Shown here: piece after piece, positions 1 through 7,459 of the stretch
How positions within the stretch are numbered: position 1 is the stretch's first letter
Layout: each line of letters begins with the position of its first letter
Assembly: GCF_047126315.1 (NCBI RefSeq)
Contig: NZ_CP138953.1
Span: 3,100,001 to 3,164,000 of the forward strand
DNA length: 64,000 nt
Reading direction: 5' to 3'
From: Shimia sp022448905
GTDB taxonomy: Bacteria > Pseudomonadota > Alphaproteobacteria > Rhodobacterales > Rhodobacteraceae
Notes under the pieces: model-generated
Database searches by the model: none
What the model was told of the DNA's origin: nothing
The model's input: the letters and a program-made list of their open reading frames with translations, nothing else
Position numbers and translations under genes: made by a program

Positions 1-251
1 TAGGCAGCGTCCTGCGCCATGGTGAGACCCGCCTGCACCACGCTGTTTTCGCTGCGCCACTCAATGAAACAGGACTGCCGCGTGTTGTTCTTGAAGACCG
101 TCTAGTATTTTGAACTCAAATAGGTCTCCACATTGTCACCAGAGGTCGGCAGAACGGTGTCATCCGCGGCAAAGCTCATCGACGCCGCGAAAAGTGCCGC
201 CGCAGCGGTCAATCCGGTCACAAAGGTCTGAACAGGGTTAAACAGGCTCAT
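1..251 (-). pseudogene. IalB-like secreted protein with internal amber stop, partial
   Basis: Reading leftward from the ATG at 251-249, there is a good ribosome site (AAAGGAAT), a typical signal peptide (hydrophobic Ala-rich stretch ending SFAA) and then mature sequence. At 104-102 the frame meets TAG, after 49 residues. Beyond the TAG the same frame stays open to the window edge and reads like a real protein (TVFKNNTRQSCFIEW then SENSVVQAGLTMAQDAA). The pattern of a Trp-x-Val-Phe motif followed by a conserved Cys resembles the invasion-associated locus B (IalB) family, where a Trp would be expected at the stop. A single TGG to TAG change would explain it. The family name is an inference from this short stretch. 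The gene continues beyond position 1, so it is not known whether anything else is broken. Confidence 0.6.
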
Positions 252-455
252 GAAGGCTATTCCTTTCAAAAAATACGATTTGGGCCAAGCATAGGCACGG
301 CCCGTTGAAGGTAAATTTCTTGTTAGGGTAGAGCATTCCTTGCAACCGGTCCATCACTCAGAAGGTGCGCATCAAACGCCTCCATGCGGAGAGCATCGTT
401 TCAATCCGCCTAGCCCACCGCCCGCTGCCTTCACAAACGCAACATTTGGCACGCG

Positions 456-536
456 CAAAACACGCACCTCCGCAAAACAGTCGCGATACAGACAAAATAC
501 CGACGTGAAATTTGGCACAATTTAGCCGGTTAACGC
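456..536. repeat. Dispersed intergenic repeat, copy A
   Basis: The segment begins with a 25-base block (456-480) found identically at 54092-54116. The match continues with about 5 mismatches over the first 52 bases and ends with a shared GGTTAACGC at 528-536. In both places the repeat sits immediately beyond the stop codon of a minus-strand gene (here the acyl-CoA dehydrogenase ending at 538). It contains no convincing reading frame. Its role is unknown. Confidence 0.75.
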
Positions 537-537
537 C

Positions 538-2157
538 CTACCCCAACCGCGCAATGATGGCGTCCACATCCATGCCGCGCACGGCCCCGGGAAACGCCCC
601 GCGATCCCCTGCAACCCGCGAGCTGACATAGCCTTCCGCCACCTCCGACGGCGCGGTTTTAATCAGGCTCGCCGCGGTCAAAAGCACCGCCAAGCTTTCC
701 ACAAACCACCGCGCCTCCGCCTCATGGGGAAGCCCCGGCCAGCGCTCAAAATGCACCTTCAAAGCCGCATCATACCGCGGATCTGATCCGGTCACCGATG
801 TCAGCACTGCGCGCAGCGCTTCGCACGCTTCTGGCTCCTTCACCAGCGCCCGCAAGACGTCCAGACAAATCACATTGCCGGAGCCTTCCCAGATGCCATT
901 GAGCGGCGCTTCACGATAAAGCATCGGCATCGGCGTCTCCTCGACGTAGCCCATGCCCCCCAGCATCTCCATCGCCTCCGCAATCACGCCAATACAGCGT
1001 TTGTTGTTGAGGTATTTCGCCAAGGCAACGCCAATCCGCGCCAGAGCGCGGCTCTCCACATCGTCGCGATCAAAAGCACCTGCGAGGAACATGCCCACCG
1101 ACAAAGCTGCCTCAGTGTCCACCGCCAAATCGGCCAACACAGACCGCATCAGCGGCTGGTCGATCAAGCGCTTTTGAAACGCAGAGCGTGACGCCACCCA
1201 CCAATGCGCTTCTTGCACCGCCGCGCGCATCAACCCTGCCGGAGCCAACACCGTGTCCAAACGCGTGTGATGCACCATTTCGATAATGGTCCGCACCCCC
1301 GCGCCCTCTTCGCCGACGCGGTAGGACAGCGCATTGTGATATTCAATCTCAGAACTGGCATTGGCCTTATTGCCCAGCTTGTCCTTAAGCCGTTGAATAC
1401 GAATGCCATTGCGCTCCCCTTCCAGCCAGCGCGGCACCAGAAAACAAGTGAGCCCGCCCTCGGCCTGCGCCAGCGTCAGGAACCCGTCACACATTGGAGC
1501 GGAACAGAACCATTTGTGCCCATTCAGTCGATACGCCTCGCCATCGCGACTGGCTTTGGTGGTGTTGGCCCGCACATCGCTGCCACCCTGCTTTTCGGTC
1601 ATCGCCATGCCCAGCGTCGCGCCTTGTTTGGCGCCAATCGGCGTGGTGCGGGGATCATAAACACCTGAGGTCAAACGCGGTGTCCAAACCTCTGCCAGAT
1701 CCGGCTGATGCCGCAGCGCGGGCACAGCCGCGTAAGTCATCGTCAATGGACAGGCCACGCCCGGCTCCAGCTGCGCCATATAGTAGGTCAGCACCGCATG
1801 GGTCGCATGCCCGCCAGCCTGCCCGTCCCAAGCCGCAGAGGCATAGCCCGCTTCTAAGCCCGCTTGCATCACCGCGTGGTAGCCGGGGTGAAACTCCACC
1901 TCATCCACCCGCCGTCCAGCCCGATCAAACGTCTTGAGCCGCGGCACATCCCGCCGCGCGTCCTCCGCCGCCTGTCTTAGCGTCTCACCGCCACATTCGG
2001 CCCCAACCTGCGCCAAATGATCCACCCGCGCACCCGCCGCTGTGGCGTGCTCTCTTAGCGCGTGATCCTGCCCCCAAAGATCCACCGCCCGCTGCGGTTC
2101 AGGTTGGTTAAAAACCTCATGCGATCCTAACTGTGACACCGGCCGTGATGTGGTCAT
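538..2157 (-). CDS. AidB-like acyl-CoA dehydrogenase
   Basis: This 539-residue protein belongs to the acyl-CoA dehydrogenase superfamily and most resembles the AidB branch. AidB is an FAD protein induced in the adaptive response to alkylating agents in E. coli. Visible signatures are the flavin-binding segment MTEKQGGSDVR (about residue 190), the substrate-side motif NGHKWFCSAPMCDGF, and the C-terminal GGMGYVEE and IWEGSGNVICLDVLRAL motifs. The length fits AidB (about 540) rather than ordinary acyl-CoA dehydrogenases (about 380). The start at 2157 was chosen because GGAGGA lies seven bases upstream; the longer frame would begin ahead of that site. It stands alone on the minus strand, divergent from the ftsB-pdh operon. 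Whether it acts in alkylation protection or in acyl-CoA metabolism cannot be told from sequence. Confidence 0.88.
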   Translation of the reverse strand: MTTSRPVSQLGSHEVFNQPEPQRAVDLWGQDHALREHATAAGARVDHLAQVGAECGGETLRQAAEDARRDVPRLKTFDRAGRRVDEVEFHPGYHAVMQAGLEAGYASAAWDGQAGGHATHAVLTYYMAQLEPGVACPLTMTYAAVPALRHQPDLAEVWTPRLTSGVYDPRTTPIGAKQGATLGMAMTEKQGGSDVRANTTKASRDGEAYRLNGHKWFCSAPMCDGFLTLAQAEGGLTCFLVPRWLEGERNGIRIQRLKDKLGNKANASSEIEYHNALSYRVGEEGAGVRTIIEMVHHTRLDTVLAPAGLMRAAVQEAHWWVASRSAFQKRLIDQPLMRSVLADLAVDTEAALSVGMFLAGAFDRDDVESRALARIGVALAKYLNNKRCIGVIAEAMEMLGGMGYVEETPMPMLYREAPLNGIWEGSGNVICLDVLRALVKEPEACEALRAVLTSVTGSDPRYDAALKVHFERWPGLPHEAEARWFVESLAVLLTAASLIKTAPSEVAEGYVSSRVAGDRGAFPGAVRGMDVDAIIARLG

Positions 2158-2255
2158 TTCTGGCTCCTCCCGCACCCAGCCTGACCGGAGAAAAACGCCC
2201 TGCCAACATTCCCGTCACGTCACAAAAATAAATGAAAAAACTTGTCGTTAAGGGA

Positions 2256-2284
2256 TTCACACAGCGAATCACCTAAGATATAAA
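2256..2284 (+). promoter_or_regulatory. Predicted promoter of ftsB-pdh operon
   Basis: TTCACA (2256-2261) and TATAAA (2279-2284) are separated by 17 bases, a sigma-70-like arrangement in an AT-richer gap 38 bases ahead of the FtsB-like gene. Predicted by eye only. Confidence 0.45.
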
Positions 2285-2321
2285 GAAATCAGACGGCGCA
2301 AAGCCGCACTCAGAGGCAAAA

Positions 2322-2624
2322 ATGACAGCATCTTCCACCAAACCGGCCCTTGGCGCGCTTGCGTTTTTCGGCATCGCTTTCACGCTGGCGATCTACTTCA
2401 CCTTCGCCGCTGTGCAAGGCGATTACGGCCTGTTCCGTCGTGTGGAGATCCTGGCGGAAAAGCAGCAGCTGGAAGCCGAGCTGGCTCTGGCACAGGCGGA
2501 AGTGGCCCATATGGAAAACCTCACCCGCCGACTGTCTGACAGCTATCTGGACCTTGATTTGCTGGATCAACAGGCCCGCGACGTGCTTGGTATGATCCGC
2601 GCTGACGAGCTTGTCATTCGCTAA
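2322..2624 (+). CDS. FtsB/DivIC-like septum formation initiator
   Basis: This 100-residue protein has one transmembrane segment near the N-terminus (about residues 10-30) followed by a charged coiled coil (about 40-75) rich in Glu, Leu and Ala, and a C-terminal part with LDQQARDVLGM. This layout matches the FtsB/DivIC family, small bitopic proteins that join the divisome at the septum. A gene of this family just upstream of pdhA is a common arrangement in alphaproteobacteria. The gap to pdhA is 118 bases and contains a perfect inverted repeat, so the two genes may be transcribed together but controlled separately. Confidence 0.85.
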   Translation: MTASSTKPALGALAFFGIAFTLAIYFTFAAVQGDYGLFRRVEILAEKQQLEAELALAQAEVAHMENLTRRLSDSYLDLDLLDQQARDVLGMIRADELVIR

Positions 2625-2700
2625 ATCCACGAACATCCTGACACTACAGACCTTTTTCCACTCGCAACCCATGCGGTGATCCGCTACCCTTCCTGCAAGT

Positions 2701-2720
2701 ATGGTTTAACACTAAACCAT
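2701..2720. promoter_or_regulatory. Perfect inverted repeat ahead of pdhA
   Basis: ATGGTTTA, a 4-base centre ACAC, then TAAACCAT forms a perfect 8+8 palindrome ending 22 bases before the pdhA start. It is followed by TTTGTCTTT. It could be an operator for a regulator of pyruvate dehydrogenase, or a weak attenuator behind the ftsB-like gene. The sequence alone does not decide between these. Confidence 0.5.
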
Positions 2721-2742
2721 TTTGTCTTTGGGAGGAGCCACC

Positions 2743-3732
2743 ATGGCGGCAAAACGTGCTGCAAAGAAGCCCAACGTCTCGGGCGAAGACCTCACGCAAT
2801 ACTACCGCGACATGCTGTTGATCCGCCGCTTCGAAGAGAAGGCCGGCCAACTCTACGGCATGGGCCTGATCGGCGGTTTTTGCCACCTCTACATCGGCCA
2901 GGAAGCCGTGGTTGTGGGCCTAGAAGCCGCAACAGAAGAAGGTGACAAGCGCATCACATCTTACCGCGACCACGGGCACATGCTGGCCTGCGGCATGGAT
3001 GCCAACGGTGTGATGGCTGAGTTGACTGGCCGCGAGGGCGGCTACTCCAAGGGCAAAGGCGGCTCCATGCACATGTTCTCAAAAGAGAAGCATTTCTACG
3101 GCGGCCATGGCATTGTCGGCGCCCAAGTTCCTCTCGGCGCGGGCCTCGCCTTTGCGGACAAATACAAAGACAACGGCCGCGTTACCTTCACCTATTTTGG
3201 CGACGGCGCTGCCAATCAGGGTCAGGTCTATGAAACCTTCAACATGGCCGCACTTTGGGATCTCCCGGTGGTGTTTGTTATCGAGAACAACCAATACGCC
3301 ATGGGCACCGCTCAGGCCCGTTCCACCTCCTCACAGGACATTTACAAACGCGGTGAAGCCTTTGGTATTCCTGGAGAAATGGTCGACGGCATGGACGTCC
3401 TCGCAGTCAAAGACGCCGGCGAACGCGCCGTGAAACACTGTCGCTCCGGCAAGGGTCCCTACATCCTTGAGGTCAAAACCTACCGTTATCGCGGCCACTC
3501 CATGTCCGACCCCGCAAAGTACCGCACCCGCGAAGAAGTGCAGAAAATGCGTGAGGAGCGTGACCCGATCGAAAGCGTGCGTCAGATGCTCCTGACCGGC
3601 AAACACGCCTCTGAGGATGATCTGAAAGCGATCGACAAAGAGATCAAAGCCGTCGTGAATGCCTCGGCGGACTTCGCCAAGGAAAGCCCCCTGCCAGACG
3701 AGTCCGAACTCTGGACCGACATCTACGCATAA
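2743..3732 (+). CDS. pdhA: Pyruvate dehydrogenase E1 alpha subunit
   Basis: This 329-residue subunit carries the thiamine diphosphate site of the pyruvate dehydrogenase complex, which decarboxylates pyruvate and passes the acetyl group to lipoate on E2. The TPP motif is clear: YFGDGAANQG about 150 residues in, ending with the paired Asn of FVIENNQYAMGT. The conserved E1-alpha loop YRYRGHSMSDPAKYRT is also present. The start at 2743 follows GGAGGA at ideal spacing; a longer frame starting 21 bases earlier lacks this. It is the first gene of pdhA-pdhB-pdhC. No lpd (E3) gene follows in this window. Confidence 0.97.
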   Translation: MAAKRAAKKPNVSGEDLTQYYRDMLLIRRFEEKAGQLYGMGLIGGFCHLYIGQEAVVVGLEAATEEGDKRITSYRDHGHMLACGMDANGVMAELTGREGGYSKGKGGSMHMFSKEKHFYGGHGIVGAQVPLGAGLAFADKYKDNGRVTFTYFGDGAANQGQVYETFNMAALWDLPVVFVIENNQYAMGTAQARSTSSQDIYKRGEAFGIPGEMVDGMDVLAVKDAGERAVKHCRSGKGPYILEVKTYRYRGHSMSDPAKYRTREEVQKMREERDPIESVRQMLLTGKHASEDDLKAIDKEIKAVVNASADFAKESPLPDESELWTDIYA

Positions 3733-3752
3733 GCCAACGAGAGGACATAGAT

Positions 3753-5126
3753 ATGGCTACTGAAATTCTCATGCCCGCCCTCTCTCCGACCATGGAAGAA
3801 GGCACGCTGGCCAAATGGCTGGTCAAAGAAGGCGACACCGTACAGTCCGGTGATATCATTGCCGAAATCGAAACCGACAAGGCCACAATGGAGTTTGAGG
3901 CCGTCGATGAAGGTGTGATTGGCAAAATCCTTGTGGCTGAAGGCAGCGAGGGTGTGGCCGTGAACACAGCCATCGCCATTCTGGCCGAAGAAGGCGAGGA
4001 CGTCAGCGCTATTGAGGCAGCTCCAGAAGCGTCTGATGCCAGCGCACCAGCTCCTGCCGCCGACGCCCCTGCCTCTGTGCCTGCTCAAGCCGCCCCAGCC
4101 GCGCCAGCGCCGGATTTGTCTCCGGATTGGCCCGAAGGCACGCCCATGAAAACCCAGACCGTGCGCGAAGCGCTGCGGGACGCCATGGCCGAAGAGATGC
4201 GCGGTGACGAAGACGTCTACCTGATGGGCGAAGAGGTCGCAGAATATCAAGGCGCCTATAAAGTCAGCCAGGGTCTGCTGGACGAGTTTGGCAGCAAGCG
4301 GGTCATCGACACGCCCATCACCGAGCATGGTTTTGCCGGTATCGCAGTGGGCGCGGCTTTTGGCGGCTTGAAGCCGATTGTTGAATTCATGACATTCAAC
4401 TTCGCCATGCAAGCCATTGATCAAATTGTTAATTCCGCAGCCAAGACACTCTATATGTCTGGCGGCCAAATGGGCGCACCTATGGTGTTCCGTGGTCCTA
4501 ACGGTGCGGCAGCGCGTGTCGGTGCGCAGCACAGTCAAGACTATGCCGCCTGGTATGCTCAAATACCGGGCCTCAAAGTTGCGATGCCTTACTCGGCCTC
4601 TGACGCCAAAGGGTTGCTCAAATCTGCGATCCGCGATCCAAACCCGGTGATTTTCCTGGAAAACGAAATCATGTATGGCCGCAGCTTCGAAGTGCCCGCC
4701 ATGGATGATTTTACCATTCCTTTCGGCAAGGCCCGCATCTGGCGCGAAGGCTCTGACGTGACCATCGTCAGCTTCGGCATAGGCATGCAATACGCCCTCG
4801 AGGCCGCAGACAAACTGGCAGAAGACGGCATCTCCGCCGAAGTCATCGACTTGCGCACGCTGCGCCCGATTGACTATGACACAGTGATCGCCTCGGTGAT
4901 GAAAACAAACCGCTGTGTAACCGTGGAAGAAGGCTGGCCGGTGGGGTCCATCGGCAACCACCTGTCCGCGACCATCATGGAACGCGCATTTGACTATCTG
5001 GACGCCCCGGTGATCAACTGCACCGGCAAAGACGTCCCGATGCCTTATGCGGCCAACCTCGAAAAACTGGCGCTGACGACCACAGATGAGGTCATCACGG
5101 CAGTGAAAAAAGTGACCTATCGGTGA
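3753..5126 (+). CDS. pdhB: Pyruvate dehydrogenase E1 beta with lipoyl domain
   Basis: The 457-residue protein starts with a complete lipoyl domain (residues 1-80, lipoyl lysine in ETDKATMEFEA), then an Ala/Pro-rich linker (about 85-125), then the E1-beta transketolase-type domains (from MKTQTVREALRDAMAEEM to the end). E1 beta joins E1 alpha to form the active tetramer. A lipoyl domain on E1 beta is unusual among bacteria in general but known in alphaproteobacteria such as Sinorhizobium and Rhodobacterales. The lipoyl domain is about 80 percent identical to that of the next gene. The spacing from pdhA is 20 bases, with AGAGGA before the start. Confidence 0.96.
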   Translation: MATEILMPALSPTMEEGTLAKWLVKEGDTVQSGDIIAEIETDKATMEFEAVDEGVIGKILVAEGSEGVAVNTAIAILAEEGEDVSAIEAAPEASDASAPAPAADAPASVPAQAAPAAPAPDLSPDWPEGTPMKTQTVREALRDAMAEEMRGDEDVYLMGEEVAEYQGAYKVSQGLLDEFGSKRVIDTPITEHGFAGIAVGAAFGGLKPIVEFMTFNFAMQAIDQIVNSAAKTLYMSGGQMGAPMVFRGPNGAAARVGAQHSQDYAAWYAQIPGLKVAMPYSASDAKGLLKSAIRDPNPVIFLENEIMYGRSFEVPAMDDFTIPFGKARIWREGSDVTIVSFGIGMQYALEAADKLAEDGISAEVIDLRTLRPIDYDTVIASVMKTNRCVTVEEGWPVGSIGNHLSATIMERAFDYLDAPVINCTGKDVPMPYAANLEKLALTTTDEVITAVKKVTYR

Positions 5127-5138
5127 GGAGACACGCAC

Positions 5139-6449
5139 ATGCCTATTGAAATCCTCATGCCCGCCCTCTCGCCCACTATGGAAGAAGGCACTCTGGCCAA
5201 ATGGCTGGTCAAAGAAGGTGACGAAGTGTCCTCTGGTGACCTGTTGGCGGAGATTGAAACCGACAAGGCCACTATGGAATTTGAAGCCGTCGAGGACGGC
5301 GTGATCGGCAAGATCCTGGTGCCGGAAGGCTCCGAAGGCGTTGCTGTGAACTCGCCTATTGCCATCTTGCTCGAAGACGGCGAAAGCACGGATGATCTTG
5401 GCGCTACTCCAGCTGCGACGCCTGCCGCAGTGAGCGAAAGTGCACCTGAATCCGCCACCTCCGAGGTTCCAGAGCCTCCTGCCCCCGCAGCGCCCGCGGC
5501 CCCTGTAGCGGCAGACGGCAATCGCATCTTCGCATCGCCACTTGCACGACGCATCGCAGCCAACAAAGGCTTGGACCTCGCGACCATTCAGGGGTCCGGC
5601 CCACGGGGACGCATCGTGAAGGCAGATGTTGAAGGCGCGACGGCATCACCTGCTACTCAGCCCGTGGCAACTGCGCCAAAACCATCCGCACCGGCGCCAG
5701 CAACCAAACTGCCTAGCGGTCCGGACACCGACACGGTCCTCAAAATGTACGCGGACCGCGACTTCGAAGAGGTTGCTCTGGACGGCATGCGCAAAACCAT
5801 CGCCGCGCGTCTTACAGAAGCCAAACAGTCGATCCCGCATTTCTATCTGCGCCGCGACATCAAATTGGACGCTCTTTTGGCGTTCCGCAGCCAGCTCAAT
5901 AAGCAGCTCGAGAAACGCGGTGCAAAGCTATCGGTGAATGACTTTATCATCAAAGCCTGTGCGTTGGCCTTGCAAGAAGTGCCGGAAGCCAATGCCGTTT
6001 GGGCCAACGACCGTATCTTGAAGTTGTCGCCTTCTGATGTGGCCGTCGCCGTAGCCATCGAAGGTGGCCTGTTCACCCCGGTGCTCAAAGACGCCGAGAT
6101 GAAGTCCCTCTCCGCACTCTCTGCGGAAATGAAAGACCTCGCCACCCGTGCAAGAGATCGCAAACTGGCCCCTCATGAGTACCAAGGCGGCAGCTTTGCC
6201 ATCTCCAACCTCGGCATGTTCGGCATCGACAACTTTGATGCGGTGATCAACCCGCCGCATGGCGCGATTCTAGCGGTCGGCGCAGGCACCAAGAAACCGG
6301 TTGTGAACGCCGAAGGTGATCTGGAGGTCGCAACTGTGATGTCCGTAACCCTGTCCGTCGATCACCGTGTGATTGATGGTGCCTTGGGGGCACAGCTGCT
6401 GAATTCCATTGTCGACAATCTGGAAAACCCAATGGCAATGCTGGCCTGA
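5139..6449 (+). CDS. pdhC: Dihydrolipoamide acetyltransferase (PDH E2)
   Basis: The 436-residue E2 core enzyme transfers acetyl groups from lipoate to CoA. Order of domains: one lipoyl domain (1-80, Lys in ETDKATMEFEA), an Ala/Pro-rich linker, a peripheral-subunit binding domain (about 127-165, FASPLARRIAANKGLDL then GSGPRGRIVKADVEGA), a second linker, and the catalytic acetyltransferase domain (about 205-436) with the active-site HRVIDG motif near the C-terminus. It lies 12 bases behind pdhB and ends at a strong terminator. The usual fourth member, lpd, is not in the window. Confidence 0.97.
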   Translation: MPIEILMPALSPTMEEGTLAKWLVKEGDEVSSGDLLAEIETDKATMEFEAVEDGVIGKILVPEGSEGVAVNSPIAILLEDGESTDDLGATPAATPAAVSESAPESATSEVPEPPAPAAPAAPVAADGNRIFASPLARRIAANKGLDLATIQGSGPRGRIVKADVEGATASPATQPVATAPKPSAPAPATKLPSGPDTDTVLKMYADRDFEEVALDGMRKTIAARLTEAKQSIPHFYLRRDIKLDALLAFRSQLNKQLEKRGAKLSVNDFIIKACALALQEVPEANAVWANDRILKLSPSDVAVAVAIEGGLFTPVLKDAEMKSLSALSAEMKDLATRARDRKLAPHEYQGGSFAISNLGMFGIDNFDAVINPPHGAILAVGAGTKKPVVNAEGDLEVATVMSVTLSVDHRVIDGALGAQLLNSIVDNLENPMAMLA

Positions 6450-6468
6450 GACAACACACCAGACAACG

Positions 6469-6500
6469 CAAAAAGGACCGCACCATGCGGTCCTTTTCCA
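6469..6500. terminator. Bidirectional terminator between pdhC and cysE
   Basis: A perfect 12-bp stem (6471-6482 pairing with 6486-6497), a 3-base loop, and A/T tracts on both sides. It lies between the convergent pdhC and cysE ends and can serve both strands. Confidence 0.9.
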
Positions 6501-6517
6501 TTTAAATCAATGACCTG

Positions 6518-7333
6518 TCAGCCTTTGCTACAGTCACCAATATCCTGGTTCATATTCACGGCAGGCTGATCACAGCCCGCTTCGCCGACCACTTTTGCAG
6601 GTACACCGGCTACGGTCGAACATGGCGGCACTTCTTGCAGCACCACAGAACCAGCAGCCACGCGACTGCAGTGGCCCACTTTGATATTGCCCAGCACCTT
6701 GGCTCCGGCGCCAATCAAAACGCCGTCGCCTATTTTGGGATGGCGGTCCTCTTCCTCTTTGCCGGTGCCACCAAGCGTCACTGAGTGCAGCATCGACACG
6801 TTGTCCCCCACGACAGCGGTCTCGCCAATCACAATGGAATGCGCGTGGTCGATCATGATGCCTTTGCCAATCTTGGCGGCTGGGTGAATGTCGATGCCAA
6901 AAATCTCACTGGTACGCATCTGAATAAAGTACGCCAAATCCGTGCGCCCCTGACGCCATAGCCAATTACCAATGCGATAGGCCTGCACAGCCTGATACCC
7001 TTTGAAATACAGGATCGGCTGCAAAAGACGATGGCACGCCGGATCGCGGTCATAAATCGCCATCAAATCCGCCCGAGCAGATTCTGCAATCGCCGGATCA
7101 GAGGCAAAGGCCTCATCTGCGATCTCTCGCAGGATCACCATCGACATCTCGTTGGAGGACAGCTTCGCGGCAAATCGATAACTCAACGCACGCTCAATGG
7201 TGCGATGGTGCAAAACGCAGGCATGCACCAGGCCGCCCATCAACGGCTCTTCCTTTACCGCCTCTTCCGCTTCTCGCGTAATGCGCTGCCAGACCGGGTC
7301 AAGTTCGGTCACTTTGGGTTGCGTCTCAGCCAT
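6518..7333 (-). CDS. cysE: Serine O-acetyltransferase
   Basis: This 271-residue enzyme makes O-acetylserine from serine and acetyl-CoA, the first step of cysteine synthesis. An alpha-helical N-terminal SATase domain (about 1-140, with LVHACVLHHRTIERALS) is followed by a left-handed beta-helix of hexapeptide repeats (from IHPAAKIGKGIMIDHAH to about 250) containing HSVTLGGTGK. The start at 7333 has AGGGAGAAAAGGGGA upstream; the longer frame to 7447 is not supported. The gene sits at the downstream end of the GTA cluster, a placement known in Rhodobacter capsulatus and relatives. Confidence 0.95.
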   Translation of the reverse strand: MAETQPKVTELDPVWQRITREAEEAVKEEPLMGGLVHACVLHHRTIERALSYRFAAKLSSNEMSMVILREIADEAFASDPAIAESARADLMAIYDRDPACHRLLQPILYFKGYQAVQAYRIGNWLWRQGRTDLAYFIQMRTSEIFGIDIHPAAKIGKGIMIDHAHSIVIGETAVVGDNVSMLHSVTLGGTGKEEEDRHPKIGDGVLIGAGAKVLGNIKVGHCSRVAAGSVVLQEVPPCSTVAGVPAKVVGEAGCDQPAVNMNQDIGDCSKG

Positions 7334-7459
7334 CCTGGTCCCCTTTTCTCCCTGCCAGTCTACACCACCTAGGCAAAGCGCCGCAAATTCAAAGGTGTGA
7401 AGATGCCAAAAAGCAAATCGAATGAAACACAAGTTGGTGAAGCACAAGGACTTTTGGGC

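Noticed and set aside
340..525. 61-codon plus frame beside the dispersed repeat
   Set aside because: Low-complexity Pro/Thr composition, no good ribosome site, and it includes the repeat.
3723..5138. Minus-strand frame of 471 codons opposite pdhB
   Set aside because: Shadow; pdhB is certain on the other strand.
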